A program made the translations under genes and the position numbers. Under the pieces are notes generated by a model, which had not been told where the DNA came from, did no database searches, and saw only the letters and a program-made list of their open reading frames with translations. From Sphingomonas sp. 1F27F7B (GTDB lineage Bacteria > Pseudomonadota > Alphaproteobacteria > Sphingomonadales > Sphingomonadaceae): a DNA stretch of 64,000 bases. Below are positions 50,692-59,054 of this stretch, in pieces. Positions within the stretch are counted from its first letter, which is position 1, and the number at the start of each line of letters is the position of its first letter. The stretch spans positions 186,001-250,000 of the forward strand of contig NZ_SCMK01000003.1 in NCBI RefSeq assembly GCF_005503355.1, read 5' to 3'.

Positions 50692-52782
50692 ATGTTACAT
50701 CATCTCACGAAAGGCAAGCCCTTGCTTCGATTGCCCCCGGCGGCGGCCCTGCTCTCGCCGCTGCTCTTCTGCACCTTCCCCGCCTATGCCGAGCCCGAGG
50801 ATGAGCGCGACGAGGGCCAGGAGATCGTCGTACTCGGCACGCGCCAGGCGCGCGCCGATCCCAGCTTGTCCTCCGATGCGGCAACCGAGCGCATGTCGCA
50901 GTCGAGCCGTTCGATCGAGCGCGACCTGCTCACCGCCGCCGGCGCCTATCGCCTGTCCGACGCGCTCGAGCTGGTCAGCGGCGTCAGCAACCAGAATAAT
51001 CGCGGCGGCTTCCTCGACAATTTCGCGATCCGCGGCTTTCTCGGCACGCCCGACGGCGGCGCCGAATATTATGTCGACGGCTTCCTCGCCAATCGCGGCA
51101 TGGGCCCGCCGCGCGACCCCGCCACCGCCGAGCGGATCGAGCTGCTCAAGGGCCCGGCCGGCGCGCTGTTCGGCGACATCGATCCCGGCGGCCGCGTCAA
51201 CATCGTCAGCAAGACGCCCGGCTTCGCCCCCGCCGCCGGCGCCACCCTAACCTATGGCTCGTTCGACACGCGCCGCGTCGAGCTCGACGCCAATGCCCCG
51301 CTCGGGCGCAGCCTGGCCGCGCGCATCGTCGTCGCGGCGGAGGACAGCGACGGCTGGCGCGATCATGTGACGCTCCGCCGCCGCACCGTCGCACCCTCGC
51401 TCACCTGGCGGCCGAGCGACGCCCTGCGCCTCACCTATGTCGGCGAGATCACGCGTTTCGACGCGCCGTTCGACCGCGGTATCCCCGCGCTGAACGGCAA
51501 CGCCAACGCCCTGCCGCGCACCAATTTCTACGGCGAGCCGAGCGACGGCGTCACGCGTTTCCGCAACGAGCGCCACCAGCTCACCGGCCTCGCCGCGCTG
51601 GGCGACGGCTGGTCGCTGAACGGCGGCATCGCCTGGCGAACCGGCTCGCTCAAGGGCTTCTCCTCCGATCAGTCGCGCCTCGTCGGCACTGCGCTCTGGC
51701 GCCAGCGGCGCTCGCGCGATTTCCTTGTCGACGATCTCTCCGCCCGCATCGAGCTGGCCGGCCGCGTCGGCGCCCATCGCCTCGCCTTCGGTGCCAAGGG
51801 CTATCTGCTCGACTATGCCGAGCGCTGGATGCGCCGCAATCCGAGCGCGGCCGCCCCCTATGCGATCGACGTCCACCACCCGGCCTATGGCGCGGCCCCG
51901 CCCGAGCTGCTTCCCTTCACCAACAATCACGAGAAGCGCTGGTCGGGCACGCTCTACGTCCAGGACATGTGGGACGTCACCGATCGGCTGACGCTCAGCG
52001 GCGGCGCGCGCTTCGATGCCTATCGCCAGCGCATCCGCAACAATCGCAGTGGCGCGATCGGCCGCGCGGTCGACGCGCCGGTCAATTTCCGCCTCGGCGC
52101 CCGCTATCGCCTGTCGGACGCCGTCGCGCTCCACGCCAATTGGGGCGAGAGCTTCCTGCTCAATTCCGGCACCGACCGCTTCGGCCAGGGCTTCGCGCCC
52201 GAGCGCGGCAAGGGCCATGAGCTGGGCGTCACCGGCGCGTGGCGAGGCGTCGACATCGCGCTCACCTGGTTCGACATCCGCAAGCAGGGCATCCTGACCA
52301 ACGATCCCGTCGACGCGAACTTCCTCGCCCCCGTCGGCAACCTGCGCAGCCGCGGGATCGAGGCCGATGCGGCGATCCGGCTCGCCCGGCACTGGCAGGT
52401 CGTCGGCAACTATGCCTGGACCCGCGCCCGTGCCGACGACGCCGCCTTCGCCACCGATCGCGTGCTCGACGTGCCCGAGCATGCCGGCACGCTCTTCGTC
52501 CTCGGGCGCTTCCTCGACGGCGCGGGCCGCGGCGCCTCGGTCAGCGCCGGCGTCAGCTATATGGGCGAGCGGGCGGGGGCGATCGACGGCAGCGGGCTCG
52601 TCCTGCCGGCCTATGTGAAGGCCAAGGCCGCGATCGAATATGCCTTCTCGCCCCGCGTCTCGCTGCGGCTGGAGGCGGATAATCTGTTCGACGCCCGCTA
52701 TGCGCAGAGCTCGTACAGCCCGGTCTGGATCTTCCCCGGCGCGCCGCGAACGGTGCGCGCCTCGATGCGGCTGTCCTTGTAG
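50692..52782 (+). CDS. TonB-dependent siderophore-type receptor
   Basis: A 696-residue outer-membrane receptor with a TonB box (EIVVLGTRQ), a plug of the siderophore type (NNRGGFLDNFAIRGF; IELLKGPAGALFGDIDPGGR) and a barrel ending TVRASMRLSL. The plug wording is that of FhuA/FhuE/FpvA-like ferric siderophore receptors. A TTG at 50722, preceded by AAAGG, would start right at the signal peptide (LRLPPAAALLSPLLF) and is a serious alternative to the ATG at 50692. The regulator at 52813 follows. Confidence 0.87.
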   Translation: MLHHLTKGKPLLRLPPAAALLSPLLFCTFPAYAEPEDERDEGQEIVVLGTRQARADPSLSSDAATERMSQSSRSIERDLLTAAGAYRLSDALELVSGVSNQNNRGGFLDNFAIRGFLGTPDGGAEYYVDGFLANRGMGPPRDPATAERIELLKGPAGALFGDIDPGGRVNIVSKTPGFAPAAGATLTYGSFDTRRVELDANAPLGRSLAARIVVAAEDSDGWRDHVTLRRRTVAPSLTWRPSDALRLTYVGEITRFDAPFDRGIPALNGNANALPRTNFYGEPSDGVTRFRNERHQLTGLAALGDGWSLNGGIAWRTGSLKGFSSDQSRLVGTALWRQRRSRDFLVDDLSARIELAGRVGAHRLAFGAKGYLLDYAERWMRRNPSAAAPYAIDVHHPAYGAAPPELLPFTNNHEKRWSGTLYVQDMWDVTDRLTLSGGARFDAYRQRIRNNRSGAIGRAVDAPVNFRLGARYRLSDAVALHANWGESFLLNSGTDRFGQGFAPERGKGHELGVTGAWRGVDIALTWFDIRKQGILTNDPVDANFLAPVGNLRSRGIEADAAIRLARHWQVVGNYAWTRARADDAAFATDRVLDVPEHAGTLFVLGRFLDGAGRGASVSAGVSYMGERAGAIDGSGLVLPAYVKAKAAIEYAFSPRVSLRLEADNLFDARYAQSSYSPVWIFPGAPRTVRASMRLSL

Positions 52783-52812
52783 GGGCCGTCCGCCGCGCCT
52801 ATCCTCGGCGCC

Positions 52813-53370
52813 ATGCTGCACGATCTCCCCTTGGGCCGGGCGCTGCGCCGCTTCCGCGTCCTGAACGGGATCAAGCAGGGCGACGTCGCCGATCGGCTGG
52901 CAGTCACCCAGGCCAGCGTCTCGCGCTGGGAGAGCGGCGCCCATCTGCCCGAGCCGGCGATGCGCGACCGCATCCTCGCGATGATCGCCGCCCATGCCGG
53001 CAACGACGCCGACAGCGCGCTCCGGCGCCTGATCGAGAGCTCCACCGCTCCAGTGCACCTGGTCTGCGACGCGACCCACCGCCTGCTCGCCGCCTCGCCC
53101 GCCCGCGTCGCGGGCTGGCCCGGCGGGGCCGAGGCGTTCCTCGATCGCTCGCTCTGGGCCTTTGCCAGCCCGGAGATCGTCGCCGCCGAGGAAGGCCTTG
53201 CCGATCGCGGCTGGTATGATCGCCCGTTCCAGCGCCTGGAGTTCCGCACCGGCCATAACGGTAATCCGCTGATCGCGGTGCTGCCCAGCATGATGCGCTG
53301 GGAGACGGTGCCGCTCGCCGACGGGCGGATCGGCCGCATCACCACCACGCTCGCACCCGATCCGGCATAG
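52813..53370 (+). CDS. XRE-family transcription regulator
   Basis: A 185-residue protein with an N-terminal Cro/C1-type helix-turn-helix (ALRRFRVLNGIKQGDVADRL; VTQASVSRWESGAHLP). The C-terminal 110 residues have a PAS-like look (VHLVCDATHRLLAASPARVA). It begins 30 bases after the siderophore receptor and probably regulates it or the divergent acyltransferase gene. It is followed by a REP element. Confidence 0.83.
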   Translation: MLHDLPLGRALRRFRVLNGIKQGDVADRLAVTQASVSRWESGAHLPEPAMRDRILAMIAAHAGNDADSALRRLIESSTAPVHLVCDATHRLLAASPARVAGWPGGAEAFLDRSLWAFASPEIVAAEEGLADRGWYDRPFQRLEFRTGHNGNPLIAVLPSMMRWETVPLADGRIGRITTTLAPDPA

Positions 53371-53375
53371 GTTTG

Positions 53376-53536
53376 GAACCCAAACAAGTATCTGATTTAC
53401 CGCCGTCATCCCCGCGCAGGCGGGGATCCAGGGTAGCAGGGGATACCGGCGCCATCATGCGAACGCCGTCCGAGGGCAGGACGTGCCGCCCCGCTCCGCG
53501 CATGGCTCTGGATCCCCGCCTGCGCGGGGATGACGG
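53376..53536. repeat. REPIN-like element, second long copy
   Basis: The first 124 bases repeat those at 32642-32772 (GAACCCAAACAAGTATCTGA, then GTCATCCCCGCGCAGGCGGG, then GGATACCGGCGCCATCATGC). Here the element is closed by the inverted arm GCCTGCGCGGGGATGACG ending at 53536, so the full paired structure is preserved. Confidence 0.78.
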
Positions 53537-53569
53537 CGTTAGCTGAAGGGGATGACGGCGTTAGCTGAA
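53526..53569. repeat. Tandem duplication of a 22-base REP edge
   Basis: GGGGATGACGGCGTTAGCTG plus AA occurs twice in direct succession (53526-53547 and 53548-53569). It looks like a slippage or recombination product at the edge of the REP element. A diverged ATGAGTCC-type motif begins at 53569. Confidence 0.8.
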
Positions 53570-53642
53570 TGAGTCCCCACCCCAGGTTGCCGCGTATAAT
53601 CTATTCGTGGCCATTCGCGGCCCCCGCCCCTAGCAGGGCCGC

Positions 53643-54800
53643 ATGCGCACGCCCTGGCCCCGAATCCTCATCCTCTGGCTGGTCGGCATCCTCGCCGCCG
53701 CGCAGCTCGCCAAGATCTCCGCCATCGCGCCGATCCTGCGCGAGAGCTTCCATCTGTCCCTGCCGCAGATCGCGCTGCTGATCTCGCTGCTCGAAGTCGG
53801 CGGCGGGCTGTTCGGCTTCGTCGCCGGCCTGGGGCTCCCGCGCTTCGGCATGCGCGCCTTCCTGCTGCTCGGCGGCGCCACGCTCGCCGGCGCCAGCCTG
53901 GTCGAGGCGGTGGCGCCCGATCCGGCGATCCTCTTCGCCGCCCGCGCGGTGGAGGGCGTGGGCTATCTGCTGATGGTGATCGTCGCGCCCACCGCCATCG
54001 CCGCCATCGCCACCGACCGCAGCCGCGGCCGCGCACTCGCCTTGTGGAGCACCTTCGTCCCCGTCGGGCTGGCGCTCGGCAGCGCAGTCACCGCCTCGCT
54101 GGTCGTGCCGGCGGGCCCGCGCGGAGTCATGCTGCTCTGGGCCGTCGCGCTGGCGGTGATCACTGCGCTGCTCACCCGCCTTCCCCTGCCCGGCGCGAGC
54201 GGCCGGGGGATCACCTTCCCCGCCCCCGCCGCCTGGGTCTCCACCTTCGCCTTCGGGCTCTACACCCTGTTCGTCTGCGCGCTGCTCATGCTGCTGCCGA
54301 GCTTCCTGGTCGAGCGCAGCGGCGCGCCGATCGCCCAGGCCGGGCTGGTCACTGCCCTCGCCTCGCTCGCCGCCCTGCCCGGCTCCGCCGCCGCCATGTG
54401 GCTGATGCGGGGTGGCACGCTGGGCAGCCGCCGAATGATCCTCATCTCCACCGTCGCGCTGCTCGCCACCCTGCCCCTGGTCTTCTGGCTCTATCGGAAC
54501 GCCGGCGCGAGCCTTGCCGAGAACGGCATGCTCGCCATCGGCGCGACGCTGATCAGCGGCCTCGTTCCGCCGCTGATGTTCGCGCGCCTGCCGGCCCAGG
54601 CCGGTGCCGCCACGCCCGATGACCCCCGCATCGCGGCAGCGAACGGCTTGATCACGCAGTTCGGCGCCGGCGGCGCGCTGCTCGGCCCGCCGCTCGCCGG
54701 CATGGTCGTGGCCGCCTGGGGCTGGCCCGCGCTCGGCGTCGCGCTGATCGCGCTGGTGCTGGCGATGCTCGCCTGTCTGCTGGTCGCCGAGCGCCTCTGA
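53643..54800 (+). CDS. MFS transporter (CynX/NarK-like)
   Basis: A 385-residue transporter with twelve hydrophobic segments in two halves. Loop motifs GLGLPRFGMRAFLLLGGATL and ATDRSRGRALALWSTFVPVG between segments 2-3 and 4-5 are typical MFS signatures. The overall layout, short loops and lack of a large central domain fit the cyanate/drug efflux-type subgroup, but the substrate is unknown. It stands alone: REP repeats precede it and leader hairpins follow it. Confidence 0.85.
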   Translation: MRTPWPRILILWLVGILAAAQLAKISAIAPILRESFHLSLPQIALLISLLEVGGGLFGFVAGLGLPRFGMRAFLLLGGATLAGASLVEAVAPDPAILFAARAVEGVGYLLMVIVAPTAIAAIATDRSRGRALALWSTFVPVGLALGSAVTASLVVPAGPRGVMLLWAVALAVITALLTRLPLPGASGRGITFPAPAAWVSTFAFGLYTLFVCALLMLLPSFLVERSGAPIAQAGLVTALASLAALPGSAAAMWLMRGGTLGSRRMILISTVALLATLPLVFWLYRNAGASLAENGMLAIGATLISGLVPPLMFARLPAQAGAATPDDPRIAAANGLITQFGAGGALLGPPLAGMVVAAWGWPALGVALIALVLAMLACLLVAERL

Positions 54801-54906
54801 CCCGGTTTGACAAGCGGCGACCCGGCGGCCATCGTCCCGGCATGGTGATGCGCGCGCAACCGCAGCGATTCCGCCTTCACGCGGGACAATTCCTGGCAGG
54901 CAACTA

Positions 54907-54980
54907 GCCCCGGGTTCTCCTCAGGCATGTCCCGGAGACCCGGGGCCGAGCAATGCGCCGTCCGGCGTGCCTGCGGCACG
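54907..54980 (+). promoter_or_regulatory. Two hairpins in the rnk leader region
   Basis: GCCCCGGGTTCTCC (54907-54920) pairs with GGAGACCCGGGGC (54934-54946), a 13-base-pair stem with one bulge. A second small hairpin, CGTGCC-TGC-GGCACG, is at 54966-54980. They lie in the 208 bases between the MFS gene and rnk and end about 28 bases before the rnk ATG. They could end transcription from the MFS gene or regulate rnk; no T-run follows either. Confidence 0.45.
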
Positions 54981-55008
54981 AGCCGCCTTTGCCTGGGAGA
55001 TCCAAGAT

Positions 55009-55398
55009 ATGAGCAAGACCCGCAAGGCGGCCGGCCGGCCGCCCATCGACATGATCGACGACGAAGCCGAGCGGCTCGCCGGCCTGGCGCTCAGCGTCGA
55101 GCGCCGCTTTCCCGCGGTCAGCGCGCTGCTGCTGCGCGAGACCGGGCGCGCGCGCCTGCACAAGGCGGCCGGCATCTCGCCCGATACGGTGACGATGGGC
55201 TCGACGGTGGAGTTCGTCGACGACAGCAACGGCACGAAGCGCACGGTCACGCTCGTCTATCCGTCCGAGGCGGACATCTCGCGGGGGCGGATCTCGATCC
55301 TCACGCCGGTGGGCGCGGCGCTCATCGGCCTGCGGACCGGCCAGTCGATCCTGTGGCCCGATCGCCACCTCACCGTGCTGGGGGTGCGGCGGGCCTGA
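55009..55398 (+). CDS. rnk: Nucleoside diphosphate kinase regulator (Rnk/GreA-like)
   Basis: A 129-residue protein with a short helical N-terminal part (DDEAERLAGLALSVERRFPA) and a GreA/GreB C-terminal domain (GSTVEFVDDSNGTKRTVTLV; GAALIGLRTGQSILWP). Rnk binds RNA polymerase in the secondary channel like GreA but lacks the long coiled-coil. GGGAG nine bases before the ATG at 55009 decides the start over one 42 bases upstream. Confidence 0.85.
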   Translation: MSKTRKAAGRPPIDMIDDEAERLAGLALSVERRFPAVSALLLRETGRARLHKAAGISPDTVTMGSTVEFVDDSNGTKRTVTLVYPSEADISRGRISILTPVGAALIGLRTGQSILWPDRHLTVLGVRRA

Positions 55399-55403
55399 GG
55401 CTC

Positions 55404-55432
55404 CGTCACCCCGGCCTTGCGCCGGGGTGACG
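55404..55432. repeat. Perfect hairpin after rnk, REP-like
   Basis: CGTCACCCCGGC and GCCGGGGTGACG enclose CTTGC, a 12-base-pair perfect stem six bases after the rnk stop codon. It could end the transcript in the plus direction and is related to the REP family by the CGTCA and TGACG ends. Confidence 0.7.
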
Positions 55433-55836
55433 AGGGGTAGAGTATGAGTCCTCAACCTGGGCCGTAGGCTCATTAGAGCGGCTTGGCGGCTTCCGCCCCA
55501 CATCGGGATGTTTTGGTCTGGCTCGCTGATTCCTCCAAGCGGACGTTGGTTCATGTCCGGAGATTGGGCTTAGTCTCGGTCGCAAACTGTCCAGCGGGTT
55601 TCAGGCAGCGAAGGACGAATAGCCGCCCCTTGTTCGAGTACCAGGTTTTGTCACTTGGCCAAAGTGGCGGCACCACCAGGGTTCGCAATCGCAAGGCGCA
55701 CGGCGGCTTTCGCCGCAGCCTTGTGAAACCGCTGATCATAGTTTGCCATGGGGGCAACGGGTCAAAGGTGTCCCGCTGCCCCCGATAAGCTAGGCGTATC
55801 GTCGGGCCGGCATGTCTTGCTGGCCCAGCTACATTC
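55433..55836. other. Gene-free stretch with decayed sequence
   Basis: No supported gene. Open frames on both strands here have the wrong codon usage and match no family I recognise. A diverged ATGAGTCC element is at 55443-55460. The mixed composition, unlike the flanking genes, suggests decayed foreign DNA next to the beta-helix gene B. Confidence 0.5.
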
Positions 55837-57354
55837 TTAGGGCGCCAAGACGTTCAAGCTTGGCACGAGCGCCCCGTTAATCGCGCTGTTGATGCCGACA
55901 ATTGCGGTCGACGCAGATGCATAATCAAGGCTCGCGCCGAAGTTTGCAGAGCACCCGATGAGCGTGATGCATCGGCAAGCGTGGAAGCCGTGCGTGTTGG
56001 CGGCGTTGACGACACTCAAACCGGTGACGGTAAGTTTATCGCAACTGTTCAAGAAGATTTCGTTGCCGCCTGCAGCGCAATCGAATTGTCCGGCGCCGAT
56101 TGTACCGGTCAGCCGGACACCAAAGGTACCACCGATCACATTCACACTACCAATAGCCACCGGAAGCACGCTAGTCTCCGAAAGCAAGACCATACGCGTC
56201 ACCGGAGAGCTCGTGGACAGCGGGTTATGCGTCGAAAGCTTGCCCACGAGGCGGTCGATCAGCAGCCTGGCTCCATCCGGCGCCGCGGTTGCCTGGCGGA
56301 TAATGGTCTTGTAAGTAGTGTCCTCTGTGCTGCAATTCTCGAAATCCAGAGTGCCGATCCGAATTTCGCGCCAAAGCGACGGATAGCCGGGCAACGCGGC
56401 AAGATAAACTGGATAGCTGGCATAGTTCCGCAATTTCAACTTTCCAATCGCGACAGTATCAATATTGTTGATAGACAAAGCGTACGAGTTGACACCACCG
56501 TGATTAGGGTAAGGTACGGAGGAATTGGCGATTCTCGTGCCATCAAGATCGAGATGTTCGATCCGGACGCTTTCGTTGATGATTTGCGGATCAGCCGACG
56601 TGATCTGGACCACGGATCCGCGCAAGAATCCGATGTCCACACGCACGGGCTGATAAGCTCCGCCCGTGTTTGGTTCGACGTCCAGGTCGCGATATCCAAC
56701 CGCTCCTTCCTGGACGATTCCGGCGATGGTGGCGTCACCACCCGCAAGTGCGACGATGCAGCGATAGACATTCTTTCCACGGACTATACCAGTCACGAGA
56801 TCGCGCTGCACTTCCGCCTCGGAGGTTGTCCGGCCGTAAGTGTAGAGAACGTCCCCCCGCAGATCCTCTCCGAAAATATTTCCGATGGTGATGCTCTTGG
56901 CGGAAGCCACCATAATTCCGTGAGAGGATTCTCCAAGGTCCGTTGCGATGTTCCCGCGAACATTGAGATCGCCCAGCCTGATGTTCTGCGATTCGGCGGT
57001 GAACGCGATGATCGGGTGTGGAGCGCCGTCACCAGTCAAGCCAGGCTTCTGCTGAAACGAGGTGCCCGACGTGGCAATTGTGTAGTTTTCCCCGGAGAAA
57101 ACCACTTCGGAGACATAGTAGGTTCCGCCGGGAAACAGGAGCACCTTACCTGAGCCGTTGACGGCGTCCCGCGCGGCGTGAATGTCGGCGGTACAATCAT
57201 AGGTTGAGTTGCCGGACAGGATTGCCGCCTGCTCCCCGACGGGAATGAAGTCGAAGACCGATACAATACCCAGACATGTACAGGTCGCAGAAGACTCTTC
57301 GGCTCGTTCCGGCGAGACAGACGGGTCGATCCCTGGATAAGAATTCAATGACAT
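55837..57354 (-). CDS. Orphan tailspike-like right-handed beta-helix protein B
   Basis: A 505-residue protein. After 30 residues comes the beta-helix entry VSVFDFIPVGEQAAILSGNS with TADIHAARDAVNGSGKVLLF and GGTYYVSEVVF, the same layout as protein A. Repeated short strands run through to about residue 480 (IGTLDFENCSTEDTTYKTII; FGVRLTGTIGAGQFDC). No signal peptide. The gene is noticeably lower in G+C than its surroundings. GGAG seven bases before the ATG at 57354 decides the start. Family members cut or bind polysaccharides; target unknown. It shares its upstream element with genes A and C. Confidence 0.78.
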   Translation of the reverse strand: MSLNSYPGIDPSVSPERAEESSATCTCLGIVSVFDFIPVGEQAAILSGNSTYDCTADIHAARDAVNGSGKVLLFPGGTYYVSEVVFSGENYTIATSGTSFQQKPGLTGDGAPHPIIAFTAESQNIRLGDLNVRGNIATDLGESSHGIMVASAKSITIGNIFGEDLRGDVLYTYGRTTSEAEVQRDLVTGIVRGKNVYRCIVALAGGDATIAGIVQEGAVGYRDLDVEPNTGGAYQPVRVDIGFLRGSVVQITSADPQIINESVRIEHLDLDGTRIANSSVPYPNHGGVNSYALSINNIDTVAIGKLKLRNYASYPVYLAALPGYPSLWREIRIGTLDFENCSTEDTTYKTIIRQATAAPDGARLLIDRLVGKLSTHNPLSTSSPVTRMVLLSETSVLPVAIGSVNVIGGTFGVRLTGTIGAGQFDCAAGGNEIFLNSCDKLTVTGLSVVNAANTHGFHACRCITLIGCSANFGASLDYASASTAIVGINSAINGALVPSLNVLAP

Positions 57355-57374
57355 TGCTTTGCTCCTTCGCATAG

Positions 57375-57410
57375 GAACAAATGCAGAACATTCGATTTCC
57401 AACATTGCAA
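57375..57410 (-). promoter_or_regulatory. Upstream element of beta-helix gene B: TGTTGGA plus GTTC-N7-GTTC
   Basis: On the minus strand TTGCAATGTTGGAAATCGAA (57410 down to 57391) is followed by GTTC-N7-GTTC (57389 down to 57375), ending 20 bases before the ATG. The 8-base gap between TGTTGGA and the first GTTC equals that upstream of gene C. If TTGCAA is a -35 box, the repeat overlaps the -10 region, a fitting place for a repressor. Confidence 0.62.
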
Positions 57411-57636
57411 GCGGCCATTTTGCCGCGCAATGGCCACAATCACCTCTCCCGAACTTCATGCGGCCAGAGCCGCCTAGGAGCGGAAGCGCCCTTAGGCTCA
57501 ATTAGCTGACGTTTTGCCTCGTCTGAATGGGGGCCGGAATGGTAGTATCAGAGCCCAAAGAGCAGCCGCGCCGCTTTCCACCCAATGTCGGCCGTTCCGC
57601 CCTAGTGCCGACAGCGGTTGTTTATGAATTTACGAC

Positions 57637-57654
57637 CTAGGGTCGGGACTCATT
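57637..57654 (-). repeat. Copy of the dispersed ATGAGTCCCGACCCTAG element
   Basis: On the minus strand the sequence reads AATGAGTCCCGACCCTAG, the best-preserved copy of the short intergenic motif also found at 11507-11521. It lies directly beside a REP arm. Confidence 0.5.
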
Positions 57655-57664
57655 CAGCGAACCT

Positions 57665-57803
57665 CGTCATCCCCGCGAAGGCGGGGATCCAGGGGAATGC
57701 GGGATATCGGCGCCGCCACGGGATAGTTGCGCCACCTCACCGTGCCGGCATTGCGGCGACCACGAGGCTCACCCCCTTCAGTTCCCCGGCCTTCGCCGGG
57801 GAG
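57665..57803. repeat. REP arm and related hairpin in the gap before the PLP decarboxylase gene
   Basis: CGTCATCCCCGCGAAGGCGG begins at 57665, with the usual flank GGATATCGGCGCCGCCACG. A second hairpin of the other class, TTCCCCGGCCTTCGCCGGGG, is at 57782-57801. They lie downstream of the XrtA decarboxylase gene. Together with the promoter of gene B they fill 57355-57850; no further gene is seen there. Confidence 0.68.
57716..57756 (-). repeat. Partial duplication of decarboxylase coding sequence (source 58063-58104)
   Basis: CCACGGGATAGTTGCGCC at 57716 repeats 58063 exactly, and the next bases (CACCGTGCCGGCATTG versus CACCGTGCCGAAATTG) continue the match to about 40 bases. In the gene this encodes part of FGTVVRRNYPVAVAH; the copy lies outside any reading frame that is in use. 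Confidence 0.6.
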
Positions 57804-57850
57804 CGGCGCCATGGCCAGGACGAACGGCTCGGAACGGCCGCCTGCCGGCT

Positions 57851-59041
57851 TCAAACCACCACTTCCCCCGCCGGCGGATGCCCCAGGAATGCGCTGGGGC
57901 TTGCGGTGGCGCCGTACGCGCCGGATGCGAACACCGCGATCCTGTCGCCCACTTCGGCGCGCGGCAGCGCCACCCGGTCGGCCAGCCGGTCGAGCGGCGT
58001 GCAGAGCGGCCCGACGATCGTCACCACTTCCTCGGCCGGATCCTGCATCCGGTGCGCTACCGCCACGGGATAGTTGCGCCGCACCACCGTGCCGAAATTG
58101 CCGGTCGCCGCCAGATGATGGTTCAACCCGCCCTCGACCACCAGGAAGGTCTCGCCCTGGCTCTCCTTGCGGTCGATCACGCGGGCGAGATACACCCCCG
58201 CCTCGCCCACCAGCCAGCGGCCCAGCTCGATCGCATAGTCGGTGTCGAGCCGGGCGATCGCCCCGGCCAGCGCCGCGCCGATCGCGCCCACGTCCACCGG
58301 GGTGTCGCCCGGGAAATAGGGGATGCCGAAGCCGCCGCCCAGATTGACCAGCGGCGGCACCGCCCCGCACGCATCGGCCAGCCGCGCGGCCAGGTCCACC
58401 GTCGCTGCCTGGGTCGCGATGATCGCCTCGGTATCGAGCGACTGCGATCCCGCGAAGATGTGCAGCCCGCGCCACGCCGCGCCTTCGCCGCGCAGCAGCT
58501 TGACCAGCTCGGGCACCTGCGCGCTTTCGATGCCGAAGGGAGATGCGCGCCCGCCCATCTTCATCCCCGAGCCGCGCAGCTCGAAATCCGGGTTCACCCG
58601 CACCGCCAGCCGGGGCGTCACGCCCAGTGCCCGGGCCGCGGCCAGCGCGCGCTTCCCCTCGGCGATCGATTCGAGATTGATCGTCACTCCCGCGCGGATC
58701 GCCGCCTCCAGTTCCGCGTCGCGCTTGCCGGGGCCCGCAAAGCTGATGTCCGCCGCCGCCATGACGCCAAGCGCCCGCGCCATCTCGCCCGCCGAGGCGA
58801 CGTCCATCCCGTCGACCAGCGGCGCGATCCGCTCGAGCAGCGGCGCGAACGGATTGGCCTTGATCGCATAATGGACGCCGACCCCGCGGGGCAGCGCCGC
58901 CCGCAACAGCGCGATCCGCGCCTCGATCACTGCGAAATCATAGACATAGGCGGGAGTTTGCACATCCGACCACGGAAGTTCGCGCAGGCCCGCAAATTCG
59001 GGCGGGATCGGGCCGAAGGGCTTGGCGGTCACACTCGTCAT
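57851..59041 (-). CDS. PLP-dependent decarboxylase, exosortase A associated
   Basis: A 396-residue fold-type III PLP enzyme related to diaminopimelate decarboxylase: TPAYVYDFAVIEARI, the PLP lysine in VHYAIKANPFAPLLE, the Gly-rich loop LVNLGGGFGIPYFPG, and the C-terminal VVGPLCTPLDRLA-like segment with the active-site Cys (IVGPLCTPLDRL). It is the decarboxylase always paired with the acyl-CoA ligase and acyl carrier protein of XrtA loci. The compound made is unknown; attachment of an amino-acid-derived group to the polymer is a reasonable inference. Confidence 0.9.
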   Translation of the reverse strand: MTSVTAKPFGPIPPEFAGLRELPWSDVQTPAYVYDFAVIEARIALLRAALPRGVGVHYAIKANPFAPLLERIAPLVDGMDVASAGEMARALGVMAAADISFAGPGKRDAELEAAIRAGVTINLESIAEGKRALAAARALGVTPRLAVRVNPDFELRGSGMKMGGRASPFGIESAQVPELVKLLRGEGAAWRGLHIFAGSQSLDTEAIIATQAATVDLAARLADACGAVPPLVNLGGGFGIPYFPGDTPVDVGAIGAALAGAIARLDTDYAIELGRWLVGEAGVYLARVIDRKESQGETFLVVEGGLNHHLAATGNFGTVVRRNYPVAVAHRMQDPAEEVVTIVGPLCTPLDRLADRVALPRAEVGDRIAVFASGAYGATASPSAFLGHPPAGEVVV

Positions 59042-59054
59042 TCTACCCCCTGCG

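Noticed and set aside
46229..52782. Naming the substrates of the two TonB-dependent receptors
   Set aside because: Plug motifs allow only a broad class (the second is siderophore-type); no biosynthetic or uptake gene nearby fixes the ligand.
55483..55788. A 101-codon frame between rnk and beta-helix gene B
   Set aside because: Codon usage is unlike that of the genes around it, no ribosome site or family match, and the opposite strand is open as well; it looks like decayed DNA.
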